In this document: positions 10,746-21,564 of the stretch, piece by piece
Numbering within the stretch: position 1 is the first letter of the stretch
Layout: every line of letters starts with the position of its first letter
Origin: Bacteroidales bacterium
GTDB taxonomy: Bacteria; Bacteroidota; Bacteroidia; Bacteroidales; Bacteroidaceae
Length of the DNA: 34,937 nt
Assembly (NCBI GenBank): GCA_012518235.1
Contig: JAAYSY010000116.1
Span: forward strand, 1-34,937
Direction of reading: 5' to 3'
Program-made: the position numbers and the translations under genes
Notes under the pieces: generated by a model
Seen by the model: the letters and a program-made list of their open reading frames with translations, nothing else
Told to the model about the DNA's origin: nothing
The model's database searches: none

Positions 10746-12791
10746 ATGAAGAAACTTATTACCCTAGCGCTACTTGCTATTGTTGTTTTTGTCTCATGTG
10801 GAAATCCCACATCGGCTAATAAAAATCAAGAAAAATTTAATTATACCGTGGATAGATTTGCTGATTTACAGATTTTACGTTATCAGGTTCCTGGATTTGA
10901 TGAGCTATCGTTGCAACAGAAAAAATTGATTTATTTTCTTTCAGAAGCAGCTCAGTCTGGTAGAGATATATTATTCGATCAAAATGGTAAATACAATTTG
11001 CGTATTAGAAGAACGCTAGAGGCTATTTATCTAGATTATAAAGGAGACAGGACGAGTGATGACTTCAAGGCCTTTGAGGTGTACTTAAAGCGTGTTTGGT
11101 TTGCAAATGGAATTCATCATCATTATGGAATGGATAAATTTACTCCAGGGTTTAGTGAGGAGTTTTTTAAGGATGTTTTATTGAGTGTTGATGAAAATTT
11201 ATTACCAATTGAAGAAGGTAATACGATTGAGTGCTTATACAAAGACATTGCTCCTGTCATTTTTGATCCTACGATTAAGCCAAAGCGTGTAAATCAAGAA
11301 GATGGAGTGGATTTAATTGAAACTTCAGCATGCAACTACTATCAAAATGTAACTCAAGCAGAAGCAGAAGCTTTTTATGCTGGAAAAAAAGACCCTAGTG
11401 ATGAAACTCCTATATCTTACGGTCTGAATAGTCGTTTAGTAAAGGAAAATGGAGTAATAAAAGAAAAGGTTTGGAAAGTAGGTGGATTATATTCAGAAGC
11501 TATTGAACGTGTAATCTATTGGTTAGAGCGAGCTCAAGAGGTTTCAGAAAATGAAGAACAAGAAGCTGTAATAAAGAAACTGATTGAGTTTTATCAAACG
11601 GGAGATCTTAAAACATATGATGATTATAGTATCTTATGGGTGCATGATTTAAAATCAAGAGTGGATTTTGTTAATGGATTTACTGAGACTTACGGTGATC
11701 CTCTAGGATTAAAAGCGAGTTGGGAGTCCTTAGTTAATTTCAAAGACTTAGAGGCTACTAAACGAACAGAAATAATAAGTAGTAATGCTCAGTGGTTTGA
11801 AGATAATTCACCTGTTGCTCCAGAGTTTAAAAAGGAAAAGGTAAAAGGGGTATCTGCTAAGGTGATTACTGCTGCTATGTTAGGAGGTGATTTATATCCA
11901 GCTACTGCTATAGGTATTAACTTACCCAATGCTAATTGGATACGCAATCATCATGGTTCTAAGTCAGTAACTATTGGTAATATTACCGATGCATATAATA
12001 AAGCGGCTCATGGTAATGGATTTAGTGAGGAATTTGCTTATAGTCAAGAAGAAGTAGACTTGATGAATAAATATGGTGATTTAACTGGTAATCTACATAC
12101 TGACTTACACGAGTGTTTGGGACATGGTTCAGGAAAGATATTACCAGGAAAAGAAGATGCACTGAAAGCCTATGGAGCAACAATAGAAGAAGCTCGAGCA
12201 GATTTGTTTGGGTTATATTATGTAGCTGATCAAAAGCTCGTGGAATTAGGATTAACACCTAATGAGGAAGCCTATAAAGCTGAATATTATAGTTTCTTGA
12301 TGAATGGGTTAATGACACAATTAGTTCGTATTGAACTAGGAAATGAAGTAGAAGAATCGCATATGCGTAATCGTCAATTAATTGCTCGTTGGGTATATGA
12401 AAAAGGTAAAGATGATAATGTAATTGAGCTGGTTAAAAAAGAAGGAAAAACATATGTTGTAGTTAATGATTATCAAAAAGTAAGAACACTTTTTGGTGAG
12501 TTATTAGCTGAAATACAACGTATTCGTTCGACTGGTGATTTTGAAGCTGCTCGGGCTATAGTAGAGCAATATGCAGTGAAAATTGATCCTGATCTTCATA
12601 AAGAAGTTCTTAGTCGTTATGCAAACTTAAATTTAGCTCCATATAAGGGATTTGTTAATCCAGTTTACAAACCAGAATATAATGAGCAAGGTGAAATACT
12701 TGATATAACTGTAACTTACGAAGAAGGGTATGCTGAGCAGATGCTACGCTATAGTAGAGACTATTCATTTCTACCCTCAGTTAATAATTAA
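10746..12791 (+). CDS. Dipeptidyl peptidase III (M49 metallopeptidase), predicted lipoprotein
   Basis: Lipoprotein signal MKKLITLALLAIVVFVSCG; HECLGHGSGK zinc motif (HExxGH type), EEARADLFGLYYV second zinc motif. Confidence 0.92.
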   Translation: MKKLITLALLAIVVFVSCGNPTSANKNQEKFNYTVDRFADLQILRYQVPGFDELSLQQKKLIYFLSEAAQSGRDILFDQNGKYNLRIRRTLEAIYLDYKGDRTSDDFKAFEVYLKRVWFANGIHHHYGMDKFTPGFSEEFFKDVLLSVDENLLPIEEGNTIECLYKDIAPVIFDPTIKPKRVNQEDGVDLIETSACNYYQNVTQAEAEAFYAGKKDPSDETPISYGLNSRLVKENGVIKEKVWKVGGLYSEAIERVIYWLERAQEVSENEEQEAVIKKLIEFYQTGDLKTYDDYSILWVHDLKSRVDFVNGFTETYGDPLGLKASWESLVNFKDLEATKRTEIISSNAQWFEDNSPVAPEFKKEKVKGVSAKVITAAMLGGDLYPATAIGINLPNANWIRNHHGSKSVTIGNITDAYNKAAHGNGFSEEFAYSQEEVDLMNKYGDLTGNLHTDLHECLGHGSGKILPGKEDALKAYGATIEEARADLFGLYYVADQKLVELGLTPNEEAYKAEYYSFLMNGLMTQLVRIELGNEVEESHMRNRQLIARWVYEKGKDDNVIELVKKEGKTYVVVNDYQKVRTLFGELLAEIQRIRSTGDFEAARAIVEQYAVKIDPDLHKEVLSRYANLNLAPYKGFVNPVYKPEYNEQGEILDITVTYEEGYAEQMLRYSRDYSFLPSVNN

Positions 12792-12794
12792 TGT

Positions 12795-13460
12795 ATGACA
12801 TTAGAAGATAAAATAAAAGATATCAGAACACAACTCCGTTTAGCTATGAACGGAGTTGTTTCTCATAGTATGCGACAGAAAGGGGTGAATTATCGTCTTA
12901 ATTTTGGTGTCGATTTACCTACATTAAAACAAATGGCTCCTCGCTGGGATAAAGATCATGAATTGGCACAATCTTTATGGAGAGAAGATATTAGAGAGTT
13001 TAAGATTTTAGCTGGTTTATTACAACCTCTTGAAAGTTTTACTCCAGAATTAGCTACTGAGTGGGCTAAAAGTGTTGGACAGAAGGAAATTGCAGAAATA
13101 ACTGCCATGCATTTATTCCAACAGGTGCCTTTTGCTTTTGAGCTTTCTTTTCGATGGATGGCCCATCCTGATGAAATGGTTCAAATTTGTGGATATTTGA
13201 CGTTTTCTAGAATACTAAATACCTGTGCTGAGCTAGATGAACGGGCATCGAATGAGTTTTTAAGTCAATCTCTGTCTTCTATGAAAGATGATTCATATGC
13301 ATTGCAGAGTGCTTCATTTTTAGCTTTGCGTAAATTTTTAGCAAAGAGTAGTAAGCACAGAAGCTATATAAAACCTTTACTGACAACATTTAAACATTCT
13401 TCTGAGGAGAAGGAACAGAAGCTATATCAAATGATACAAGAGGAGTTGTCTTACTTATAA
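12795..13460 (+). CDS. DNA alkylation repair (AlkD-like HEAT-repeat) protein
   Basis: YRLNFGVDLPTLKQMAPRWDKDHELAQSLWREDIREFKILAGLL; all-helical AlkD-type pattern. Confidence 0.7.
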   Translation: MTLEDKIKDIRTQLRLAMNGVVSHSMRQKGVNYRLNFGVDLPTLKQMAPRWDKDHELAQSLWREDIREFKILAGLLQPLESFTPELATEWAKSVGQKEIAEITAMHLFQQVPFAFELSFRWMAHPDEMVQICGYLTFSRILNTCAELDERASNEFLSQSLSSMKDDSYALQSASFLALRKFLAKSSKHRSYIKPLLTTFKHSSEEKEQKLYQMIQEELSYL

Positions 13461-13533
13461 AAAGTTGTTTAAAAGCAATGCTTTGATTAAAAAAGAGTTA
13501 ACTTTGCTTGTTGATGATTTACATTTATTAGTT

Positions 13534-14007
13534 GTGAGAGATAAAGATTCAGATAAGGTAGTAGAGCAGATTTTTACAGAATATTTGAATTCAAAAGGCC
13601 ATAGAAAAACTCCAGAGCGTTATGCTATATTGGATACAGTATACTCTATAAATGGTCATTTTGATATAGACTCACTTTACTCCATAATGAAGGAGGAAGG
13701 AAAGTTTAGTGTGAGTCGAGCTACCCTTTACAATACAATAACTTTATTAATAGATGCTCAATTGGTGATACGACATCAGTTTGGTAATTCTTCTCAGTAC
13801 GAGAAAACGTATGATCGATCGATTCATCATCATTTAATTTGCACAAAATGTGGGAAAATTATAGAACAGAAGAATAAGCAACTTCAAAAAGAGATTGAAG
13901 CTGCTGAGTTTTCTAAGTTTAAAGTGTCTCACTATTCGCTATATGTCTATGGCTTGTGTGAAAAGTGTATCAAAGGTAATAAACACAATAAAAAACAAAC
14001 ACAATAA
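13534..14007 (+). CDS. Fur-family transcriptional regulator (start codon uncertain, probably GTG at 13534)
   Basis: GHRKTPERYAILDTVYSINGHFDIDSLY, VSRATLYNTITLLIDAQLV, HHHLICTKCGKIIE, CEKCIKG. The open frame extends to a TTG at 13465 with no in-frame ATG. Confidence 0.85.
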   Translation: MRDKDSDKVVEQIFTEYLNSKGHRKTPERYAILDTVYSINGHFDIDSLYSIMKEEGKFSVSRATLYNTITLLIDAQLVIRHQFGNSSQYEKTYDRSIHHHLICTKCGKIIEQKNKQLQKEIEAAEFSKFKVSHYSLYVYGLCEKCIKGNKHNKKQTQ

Positions 14008-14014
14008 AACTATC

Positions 14015-15274
14015 ATGAAAGTAGATGTTCTTTTAGGTTTACAATGGGGTGACGAAGGAAAAGGTAAAGTAGTTGACGTCTTGACTCCTAAATATGATGT
14101 GATTGCCCGTTTTCAAGGAGGTCCTAATGCAGGACATACGTTAATTTTTGAAGATCAAAAATATGTATTGCGTTCTATACCTTCGGGGATTTTTCAAGGA
14201 GACAAAGTAAATATTATTGGAAATGGCGTGGTTCTTGATCCTGCTCGTTTTATGGAAGAAGCTAAGAGCTTAGAAGCTGCAGGACATGAATTAAAAGATC
14301 GTCTTTATATTTCTAAAAAAACACATTTAATACTTCCTACGCATCGTTTATTAGATGCTGCTTATGAACAGCAAAAAGGGGATGATAAGGTAGGAACTAC
14401 TGGGAGAGGTATTGGTCCAGCTTATACAGACAAAGTAAGTCGTAATGGATTGAGAGTGGGTGATATATTATGTAATTTTGAAGAGAAATATGCTAAGTTA
14501 AAAGCACATCATGAAGTACTTCTTCAAAACCTAGATTACTCCTATGATTTAGATAAAGAGGAAAAAGAATGGTTAGCTGGTATAGCTTATTTAAAAGAAT
14601 TTAATTTAATCGATAGTGAACATACTATAAACCAATATTTAGATAATGGTAAGAGTGTTTTGTGTGAAGGAGCTCAAGGTACTTTGTTGGATGTTGATTT
14701 TGGGTCTTATCCATATGTTACTTCATCAAACACTGTTTGTGCTGGTGCGTGTACTGGATTAGGTATTGCTCCTAAACGAATAGGTGATGTTTTTGGTATT
14801 TTCAAAGCTTATTGTACAAGAGTTGGAGAAGGACCTTTTCCGACGGAGTTATTTGATAATACTGGAGATTTGATTTGTGAACTAGGAGGTGAATTTGGTT
14901 CTGTTACAGGACGAAAAAGACGTTGTGGATGGATTGATTTAGTAGCATTGCGTTATTCAATTATGATTAATGGTGTAACCAAGTTAATTATGATGAAGAG
15001 TGATGTTTTAGATACTTTTGAAACTATTAAAGCTTGTGTAGCTTATAAAATAGATGGAGAAGAAGTGGATTACTTCCCTTATGATATAGAAGGGAACGTT
15101 GAACCTATTTATACAGAAATTACAGGATGGCAAACTGACATGACGAAAGTTAAGAGTGAGGATGAGTTTCCTGAAGAGTTTAATGCTTATCTGTCATTTT
15201 TAGAAGAAGAATTAGGAGTAGATATTGCTATTGTTTCTGTAGGTCCTGATCGTGAACAAACAATTGTTCGTTAA
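14015..15274 (+). CDS. purA: Adenylosuccinate synthetase
   Basis: MKVDVLLGLQWGDEGKGKVVDVL, GGPNAGHT, GTTGRGIGPAY, CEGAQGTLLDVDFGSYPYVTSSN, TGRKRRCGW. The ATG at 14015 is preferred over the longer ORF at 13895. Confidence 0.96.
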   Translation: MKVDVLLGLQWGDEGKGKVVDVLTPKYDVIARFQGGPNAGHTLIFEDQKYVLRSIPSGIFQGDKVNIIGNGVVLDPARFMEEAKSLEAAGHELKDRLYISKKTHLILPTHRLLDAAYEQQKGDDKVGTTGRGIGPAYTDKVSRNGLRVGDILCNFEEKYAKLKAHHEVLLQNLDYSYDLDKEEKEWLAGIAYLKEFNLIDSEHTINQYLDNGKSVLCEGAQGTLLDVDFGSYPYVTSSNTVCAGACTGLGIAPKRIGDVFGIFKAYCTRVGEGPFPTELFDNTGDLICELGGEFGSVTGRKRRCGWIDLVALRYSIMINGVTKLIMMKSDVLDTFETIKACVAYKIDGEEVDYFPYDIEGNVEPIYTEITGWQTDMTKVKSEDEFPEEFNAYLSFLEEELGVDIAIVSVGPDREQTIVR

Positions 15275-15339
15275 GTGCGGAATTTAAAAAAGGTTATTAA
15301 ATCGTTAAATAGTGAATTTTAACGAATAAGAATATTAAA

Positions 15340-15382
15340 TAAAAGGAAACTGTATCATTGTTTGCAGTTTCCTTTTATTTTT
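15340..15382 (+). terminator. Intrinsic terminator after purA
   Basis: AAAAGGAAACTG-tatcattgtttg-CAGTTTCCTTTT followed by ATTTTT. Confidence 0.8.
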
Positions 15383-15387
15383 GGCAA

Positions 15388-15395
15388 TATATTTG
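15388..15395 (+). promoter_or_regulatory. Candidate -7 element (TATATTTG) for the Zn peptidase gene
   Basis: Exact TAnnTTTG match about 60 bp upstream of the CDS; the -33 element is less clear (TTTG at 15361). Confidence 0.4.
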
Positions 15396-15455
15396 TAGTA
15401 TATATTATTAAGAGAGTATAAAAGATTAATGTAGAATCATAAAGAGAAAAGTATT

Positions 15456-16151
15456 ATGGCTGTAGGAGCAATAGGAATGCAATGGATTATATTTATAGGT
15501 ATAGCTCTTTTGAGCTTTCTGGTACAAGCAAACTTACAACGAAAATTCAAAAAGTATTCGCAGATTCCTTTGACTAGAGGAATGACAGGTAGAGAAGTAG
15601 CTCAACAGATGTTGGATGAGAATGGTATTCATGATGTTAGAGTGATTTCTACTTCAGGTCAGTTAACCGATCATTACGATCCTAGAAATAAAACGGTTAA
15701 TTTAAGTGATGGTGTATATAATAGTAATAGTATAATGGCAGCTGCAGTAGCAGCGCATGAGTGTGGCCATGCAATTCAACATGCACGGGCTTATGGGCCT
15801 TTAACTATGCGTAGTAAATTAGTGCCTGTTGTTAGTTTAGCTTCTAAGTGGATGACATGGATACTATTATTGGGTATTATTATGTTAGAATCAATGCCAG
15901 GTTTGCTATTAGCTGGAATTATTCTTTTTGCTACTACTACATTGTTTAGCTTTATTACATTGCCAGTTGAAATAGATGCTAGTAGACGTGCTTTGGTTTG
16001 GCTAGATACAGCAGGAATAACAACTTCACAAAATCATAGTCAAGCAAAAGATGCTTTGAAATCTGCTGCTTATACGTATGTAGTTGCTGCTTTAGGTTCA
16101 TTAGCTACTTTGATTTATTATGTAATGATATTTATGGGAAGAAGAAACTAA
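15456..16151 (+). CDS. YugP-like neutral zinc metallopeptidase (membrane)
   Basis: AAHECGHAIQHA zinc motif; multiple hydrophobic segments; YDPRNKTVNLSDGVYNSNS typical of the family. Confidence 0.88.
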   Translation: MAVGAIGMQWIIFIGIALLSFLVQANLQRKFKKYSQIPLTRGMTGREVAQQMLDENGIHDVRVISTSGQLTDHYDPRNKTVNLSDGVYNSNSIMAAAVAAHECGHAIQHARAYGPLTMRSKLVPVVSLASKWMTWILLLGIIMLESMPGLLLAGIILFATTTLFSFITLPVEIDASRRALVWLDTAGITTSQNHSQAKDALKSAAYTYVVAALGSLATLIYYVMIFMGRRN

Positions 16152-16182
16152 TCTTATTTTATGCTTAAATGAAGAGATTACT

Positions 16183-16240
16183 TTGCCCTAGTCATATGTA
16201 CTATATGGCCTAGTCAAAAGGGGCAAAGGTCTAGGGCATC
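16183..16240. repeat. CTAG-triad intergenic element, copy 1
   Basis: TTGCCCTAGTCATATG (16183-16198), CCTAGTCAA (16209-16217), AAAGGTCTAGGGCATC (16225-16240); CTAG cores at 16188, 16210 and 16231. Shares both 16-mers with 28834-28895. Confidence 0.75.
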
Positions 16241-16268
16241 CTAAAAGAAGATGAAATCTAAAGAATAG

Positions 16269-16298
16269 AGCGAGAGTGATTAGACTCTCGCTTTTTTT
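16269..16298 (+). terminator. Intrinsic terminator after the Zn peptidase gene
   Basis: AGCGAGAGT-gattag-ACTCTCGCT followed by T run. Confidence 0.85.
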
Positions 16299-16351
16299 GT
16301 GGTTTGAAAATAATTTAGTCTCTAGAAAAGTAAATACACCGTTTTTTTCGT

Positions 16352-16359
16352 TAATTTTG
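16352..16359 (+). promoter_or_regulatory. Candidate -7 element (TAATTTTG) for hisS
   Basis: Exact TAnnTTTG match about 45 bp upstream of the hisS ATG; no clear -33 element. Confidence 0.4.
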
Positions 16360-16402
16360 TGACACATAAGATTTTAACAAAATAAAAAATAGAATATTTA
16401 AG

Positions 16403-17767
16403 ATGGCTATAAAACCTAGTTTACCAAAAGGAACTCGAGATTTTTCACCTGTTGAAATGGCGAAACGCAACTATATATTTGATACGATAAGAGATGTTTA
16501 TCATCTATATGGTTTTCAGCAAATCGAGACCCCAGCAATGGAAACTTTGTCTACCCTTATGGGAAAATATGGAGAGGAGGGAGACCAGTTACTCTTTAAA
16601 ATCTTAAACTCGGGAGATTACTTGTCTAAATTTTCAGATAAAGAACTATTGAGTCGCGAGAGTAATCAGTTGATCTCTAAGTTTTCAGATAAAGGATTAC
16701 GTTATGACTTAACCGTTCCTTTTGCCCGGTATGTAGTAATGCACCGTAATGAAATCACCTTTCCGTTTAAGCGTTATCAAATACAACCTGTTTGGAGAGC
16801 AGATAGACCTCAAAAAGGACGTTACAGAGAGTTTTATCAATGTGATGCTGATATTATAGGTAGTGACTCTTTACTGAATGAAATAGAGTTAGTAGAAATT
16901 ATAGATACTGTTTTTTCACAATTTGGAATACGTGTAGCCATAAAACTTAATAATAGAAAAATATTATCAGGTATTGCAGAAGTTATAGGTCAGGAAGATA
17001 AAATTGTAGATATTACAGTTGCTATAGATAAATTAGATAAAATAGGAATTGAGAATGTTCATAAAGAATTGTTGGCGAAAGGAGTTTCTCAAGAATCAAT
17101 TGAAAAACTGAAGCCTATCATTGAGTTATCTGGAACAAATAAGGATAAAATAGCAACATTAAAAACAGTATTGTCTGAGAGTGAGATAGGTCTTCAAGGG
17201 GTAAAAGAGAGTGAGTTTATATTAAATACTGTTGCTCCTATGGAGTTAACAAACGCTGTAGATTTTGACATTACTTTAGCTCGTGGCTTAAATTATTATA
17301 CAGGAGCTATTTTTGAAGTAAAAGCATTAGATGTTGAAATTGGTAGTATTACCGGTGGAGGGAGGTATGACAATCTGACAGGTGTTTTTGGGATGAAAGG
17401 AGTTTCAGGTGTAGGGATATCTTTTGGTGCTGATAGAATATTTGATGTATTGAATCAATTAGATTTATATCCTAAAGAAGCCATCCATGGCACCAGCCTT
17501 CTTTTCGTTAATTTTGGTGATGATGAGGCTTTGTTTTCGTTAAAGGCTTTAGCTGAAGTTCGTAAAGCTGGAATTTCGTCCGAAATCTATCCTGATGCTG
17601 CAAAAATGCGTAAACAAATGAGTTATGCTAACTCTAATGGAATAGAATATGTAGCAATGATAGGAGAAAGTGAGCGTAAAGCTAATAAAATAACCTTGCG
17701 AAATATGGCTACTGGAAATCAAGAATTAGTTTCATTAGAACAACTAATAAGTGAGATAGGAAAATAA
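16403..17767 (+). CDS. hisS: Histidyl-tRNA synthetase
   Basis: [21 protein letters not shown], class II motifs [45 protein letters not shown]. Confidence 0.96.
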   Translation: MAIKPSLPKGTRDFSPVEMAKRNYIFDTIRDVYHLYGFQQIETPAMETLSTLMGKYGEEGDQLLFKILNSGDYLSKFSDKELLSRESNQLISKFSDKGLRYDLTVPFARYVVMHRNEITFPFKRYQIQPVWRADRPQKGRYREFYQCDADIIGSDSLLNEIELVEIIDTVFSQFGIRVAIKLNNRKILSGIAEVIGQEDKIVDITVAIDKLDKIGIENVHKELLAKGVSQESIEKLKPIIELSGTNKDKIATLKTVLSESEIGLQGVKESEFILNTVAPMELTNAVDFDITLARGLNYYTGAIFEVKALDVEIGSITGGGRYDNLTGVFGMKGVSGVGISFGADRIFDVLNQLDLYPKEAIHGTSLLFVNFGDDEALFSLKALAEVRKAGISSEIYPDAAKMRKQMSYANSNGIEYVAMIGESERKANKITLRNMATGNQELVSLEQLISEIGK

Positions 17768-17795
17768 ATATCTTACCCGTGGAATAGAAAATAAC

Positions 17796-17834
17796 AAGAG
17801 GCAGATGATAAGACAACCCATCTGCCTCTTTTTA
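17796..17834 (+). terminator. Intrinsic terminator after hisS
   Basis: AAGAGGCAGAT ... ATCTGCCTCTT followed by TTTATT. Confidence 0.85.
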
Positions 17835-17888
17835 TTCTTAAACTGTCAGAATGACTCTATCTGTCAGTCAGTTGTATGAAAATATACT

Positions 17889-17904
17889 TTGGCATGCTTT
17901 TAGC
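17889..17904 (+). promoter_or_regulatory. Candidate sigma-54-like -24/-12 promoter upstream of groES
   Basis: TTGGCATGCTTTTAGC: GG at 17891-17892 and GC at 17903-17904 separated by 10 nt; imperfect match to YTGGCACG-N4-TTGC. Confidence 0.35.
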
Positions 17905-17962
17905 TTATATTAAAGTGTAAAGCAAAAAATAAATTTCAATAAAAACATTAAAAAGAAAAACT

Positions 17963-18235
17963 ATGAAGATTAAACCATTAGCAGACAGAGTTCTTATTCT
18001 TCCTGCACCTGCAGAGGAGAAAACCGTTGGAGGTATTATTATTCCTGATACAGCAAAGGAAAAACCATTAAAAGGTGAAGTGGTTGCTGTAGGACAAGGA
18101 ACCAAAGAAGAAGATATGGTACTAAAAGTAGGTGACCAAGTTCTTTATGGAAAATATGCAGGAACAGAATTAGAGGTAGAAGGAAAAAACTACTTAATCA
18201 TGCGTCAAAGTGATGTAGTAGCTGTTTTAGGTTAA
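17963..18235 (+). CDS. groES: Co-chaperonin GroES
   Basis: [44 protein letters not shown]; followed by groEL. Confidence 0.98.
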   Translation: MKIKPLADRVLILPAPAEEKTVGGIIIPDTAKEKPLKGEVVAVGQGTKEEDMVLKVGDQVLYGKYAGTELEVEGKNYLIMRQSDVVAVLG

Positions 18236-18260
18236 TTTTTTATCAAAATATAAAACATAA

Positions 18261-19907
<1,647 letters not shown>

Positions 19908-19936
19908 TCACTAGATTGATTTATAGTAATATTATG

Positions 19937-19975
19937 ATAAAGGCACTGTCTGAAAAGACAGTGCCTTTATTGTTT
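19937..19975 (+). terminator. Intrinsic terminator after groEL
   Basis: AAAGGCACTGTCT-gaaa-AGACAGTGCCTTT, perfect 13-bp stem, T-rich tail. Confidence 0.88.
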
Positions 19976-20094
19976 AATTAGAATAAAAACGATCTCATAA
20001 ATTTTATTTTTCTACTTTTTTTGTTATTTTTAATGTGGGGTATACGGTATATTGCATTGATAGAGATGTTAAAATTTTTAAGGAGGGGTAATTT

Positions 20095-20319
20095 ATGGAT
20101 AAGGTTAAAATTGGATTTTGGGCAGGAGAAGTATGGCAGTTATTAAGTGATAATTGCCGTTGGAGTTATTCTGAGTTGAAGATGAAAAGTGGTCTTAGTG
20201 ATGCAGAATTAGGTGCTGCGTTGGGGTGGTTAGCCAAAGAAAATAAAATAGTATTTGAAGGCGATGATGAAGAACAATTTTATGTTTTTTTATATTCGAG
20301 TTTTAATTTCTTCGGCTAA
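20095..20319 (+). CDS. Small winged helix-turn-helix domain protein (DUF2582-like)
   Basis: 74 aa; IGFWAGEVWQLLSDNCRWSYSELKMKSGLSDAELGAALGWLAKENKIVFE. Confidence 0.75.
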   Translation: MDKVKIGFWAGEVWQLLSDNCRWSYSELKMKSGLSDAELGAALGWLAKENKIVFEGDDEEQFYVFLYSSFNFFG

Positions 20320-20334
20320 ATAAATACAATAAAG

Positions 20335-20380
20335 ATCACAAGCTTAGTAATGTTTATTATTGCTAGGTCTTGTGATTTTT
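20335..20380 (+). terminator. Intrinsic terminator
   Basis: ATCACAAG ... CTTGTGAT with an inner imperfect stem, followed by TTTTTGT. Confidence 0.7.
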
Positions 20381-20432
20381 GTATTTTTAGAGCTTGAAAC
20401 AATAGAATTTTATTTTTATATATAATACTATT

Positions 20433-21455
20433 ATGAGAAGTTTAACATCAGATAATAACTCGGGAGTACACCCTTTAATTTTAGAATCTATTAATAAAGC
20501 CAATGTAAATCATGCATATGGTTACGGAAATGATGAGTGGACTCGTGAGGCTGAGAAAGTAATACGAGCAACATTTAAATCGGATTGTGAGCCATTATTC
20601 GTGTTTAATGGCACAGGAGCTAATATCATAGGTTTGCAGCTTTTGGCTCGTTCTTATCACGCTATATTGTGTCCAGAGACAGCCCATATCTTTGTTGATG
20701 AGTGTGGATCACCAACAAAGATGACAGGAACTCAAATTATTCCTATCAAGACAGAGGATGGAAAACTGTCACCCGATTTAATTAAACCTTATCTTCAGGG
20801 GGTTGGTGATGAACATCGTTCACAGCCCGGAGTTATATCTATATCAGAAACCACAGAATTAGGTACAATCTATACTCCTGCTGAAATAAAGGAAATTGTA
20901 AATTTAGCTCATCAGTATGGATTGTATGTGCATATGGATGGTTCTAGATTATCAAATGCAGCAGCATCGCTAGGAGTGTCGTTAAGGTCATTAACTGCAG
21001 ATTGTGGAATTGATGTATTGAGTTTTGGTGGAACAAAGAATGGTTTAATGATGGGGGAGTGTGTCATTGTTTTTAATTCCAACTATTATGAATCTGCTCG
21101 TTATATTAGAAAACAATCAGCACAACTAGGATCTAAAATGCGTTTTATATCATGCCAATTCACATCATACTTAACGGATGATCTCTGGCTGAAAAATGCT
21201 CAACATGCTAATGATATGGCTAAGTTGCTTTATTCAAAACTTGTCGATTTTCCTCAAGTAAGGTTTTGTCAAAAGGTAGAAAGCAATCAGCTGTTTCTTA
21301 TCATGCCAAGGCCCTTAATTGATTATTTGCATCAAAATTATGGCTCTTTCTATGTTGATGAAAGGACAAACACCATTCGTTTAGTAACTTCGTTTGATAC
21401 TACTATTGAAGATGTTGAAACTTTTATTCAATGTGTTCATGAGTTTTATAAATAG
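20433..21455 (+). CDS. Low-specificity L-threonine aldolase / beta-eliminating lyase family
   Basis: SDNNSGVHPLILESI, YGYGNDEWTREAE, FVFNGTGANIIGLQ, VHMDGSRLSNAAASLG, FGGTKNGLMMGE (PLP lysine). Confidence 0.88.
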   Translation: MRSLTSDNNSGVHPLILESINKANVNHAYGYGNDEWTREAEKVIRATFKSDCEPLFVFNGTGANIIGLQLLARSYHAILCPETAHIFVDECGSPTKMTGTQIIPIKTEDGKLSPDLIKPYLQGVGDEHRSQPGVISISETTELGTIYTPAEIKEIVNLAHQYGLYVHMDGSRLSNAAASLGVSLRSLTADCGIDVLSFGGTKNGLMMGECVIVFNSNYYESARYIRKQSAQLGSKMRFISCQFTSYLTDDLWLKNAQHANDMAKLLYSKLVDFPQVRFCQKVESNQLFLIMPRPLIDYLHQNYGSFYVDERTNTIRLVTSFDTTIEDVETFIQCVHEFYK

Positions 21456-21484
21456 CAACTAAGCAGTAGTTGAAAAATAAGGGT

Positions 21485-21528
21485 ATAATAAAAACGTCAG
21501 AGAAAAATACCTCTGACGCTTTTATTAT
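21485..21528. terminator. Symmetric bidirectional terminator between convergent genes
   Basis: ATAATAAAAaCGTCAGAG-aaaaatac-CTCTGACGcTTTTATTAT; U-rich tract on either strand. Confidence 0.75.
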
Positions 21529-21564
21529 AAAATACACAAGTATTATATTACCTTGTGTTGTTTT

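Noticed and set aside
13895-14014. N-terminal extension of the purA ORF
   Set aside because: Overlaps the Fur-family CDS in another frame; the purA family begins at MKVDVLLGLQWGDEGKGK (14015).
15302-15326. AT-rich hairpin TCGTTAAA...TTTAACGA after purA
   Set aside because: Weak A/T-dominated stem without a U-tract; the strong terminator right after it is sufficient explanation.
17905-18105. 66-aa minus-strand ORF over groES
   Set aside because: Antisense shadow of groES; composition mirrors groES codons.
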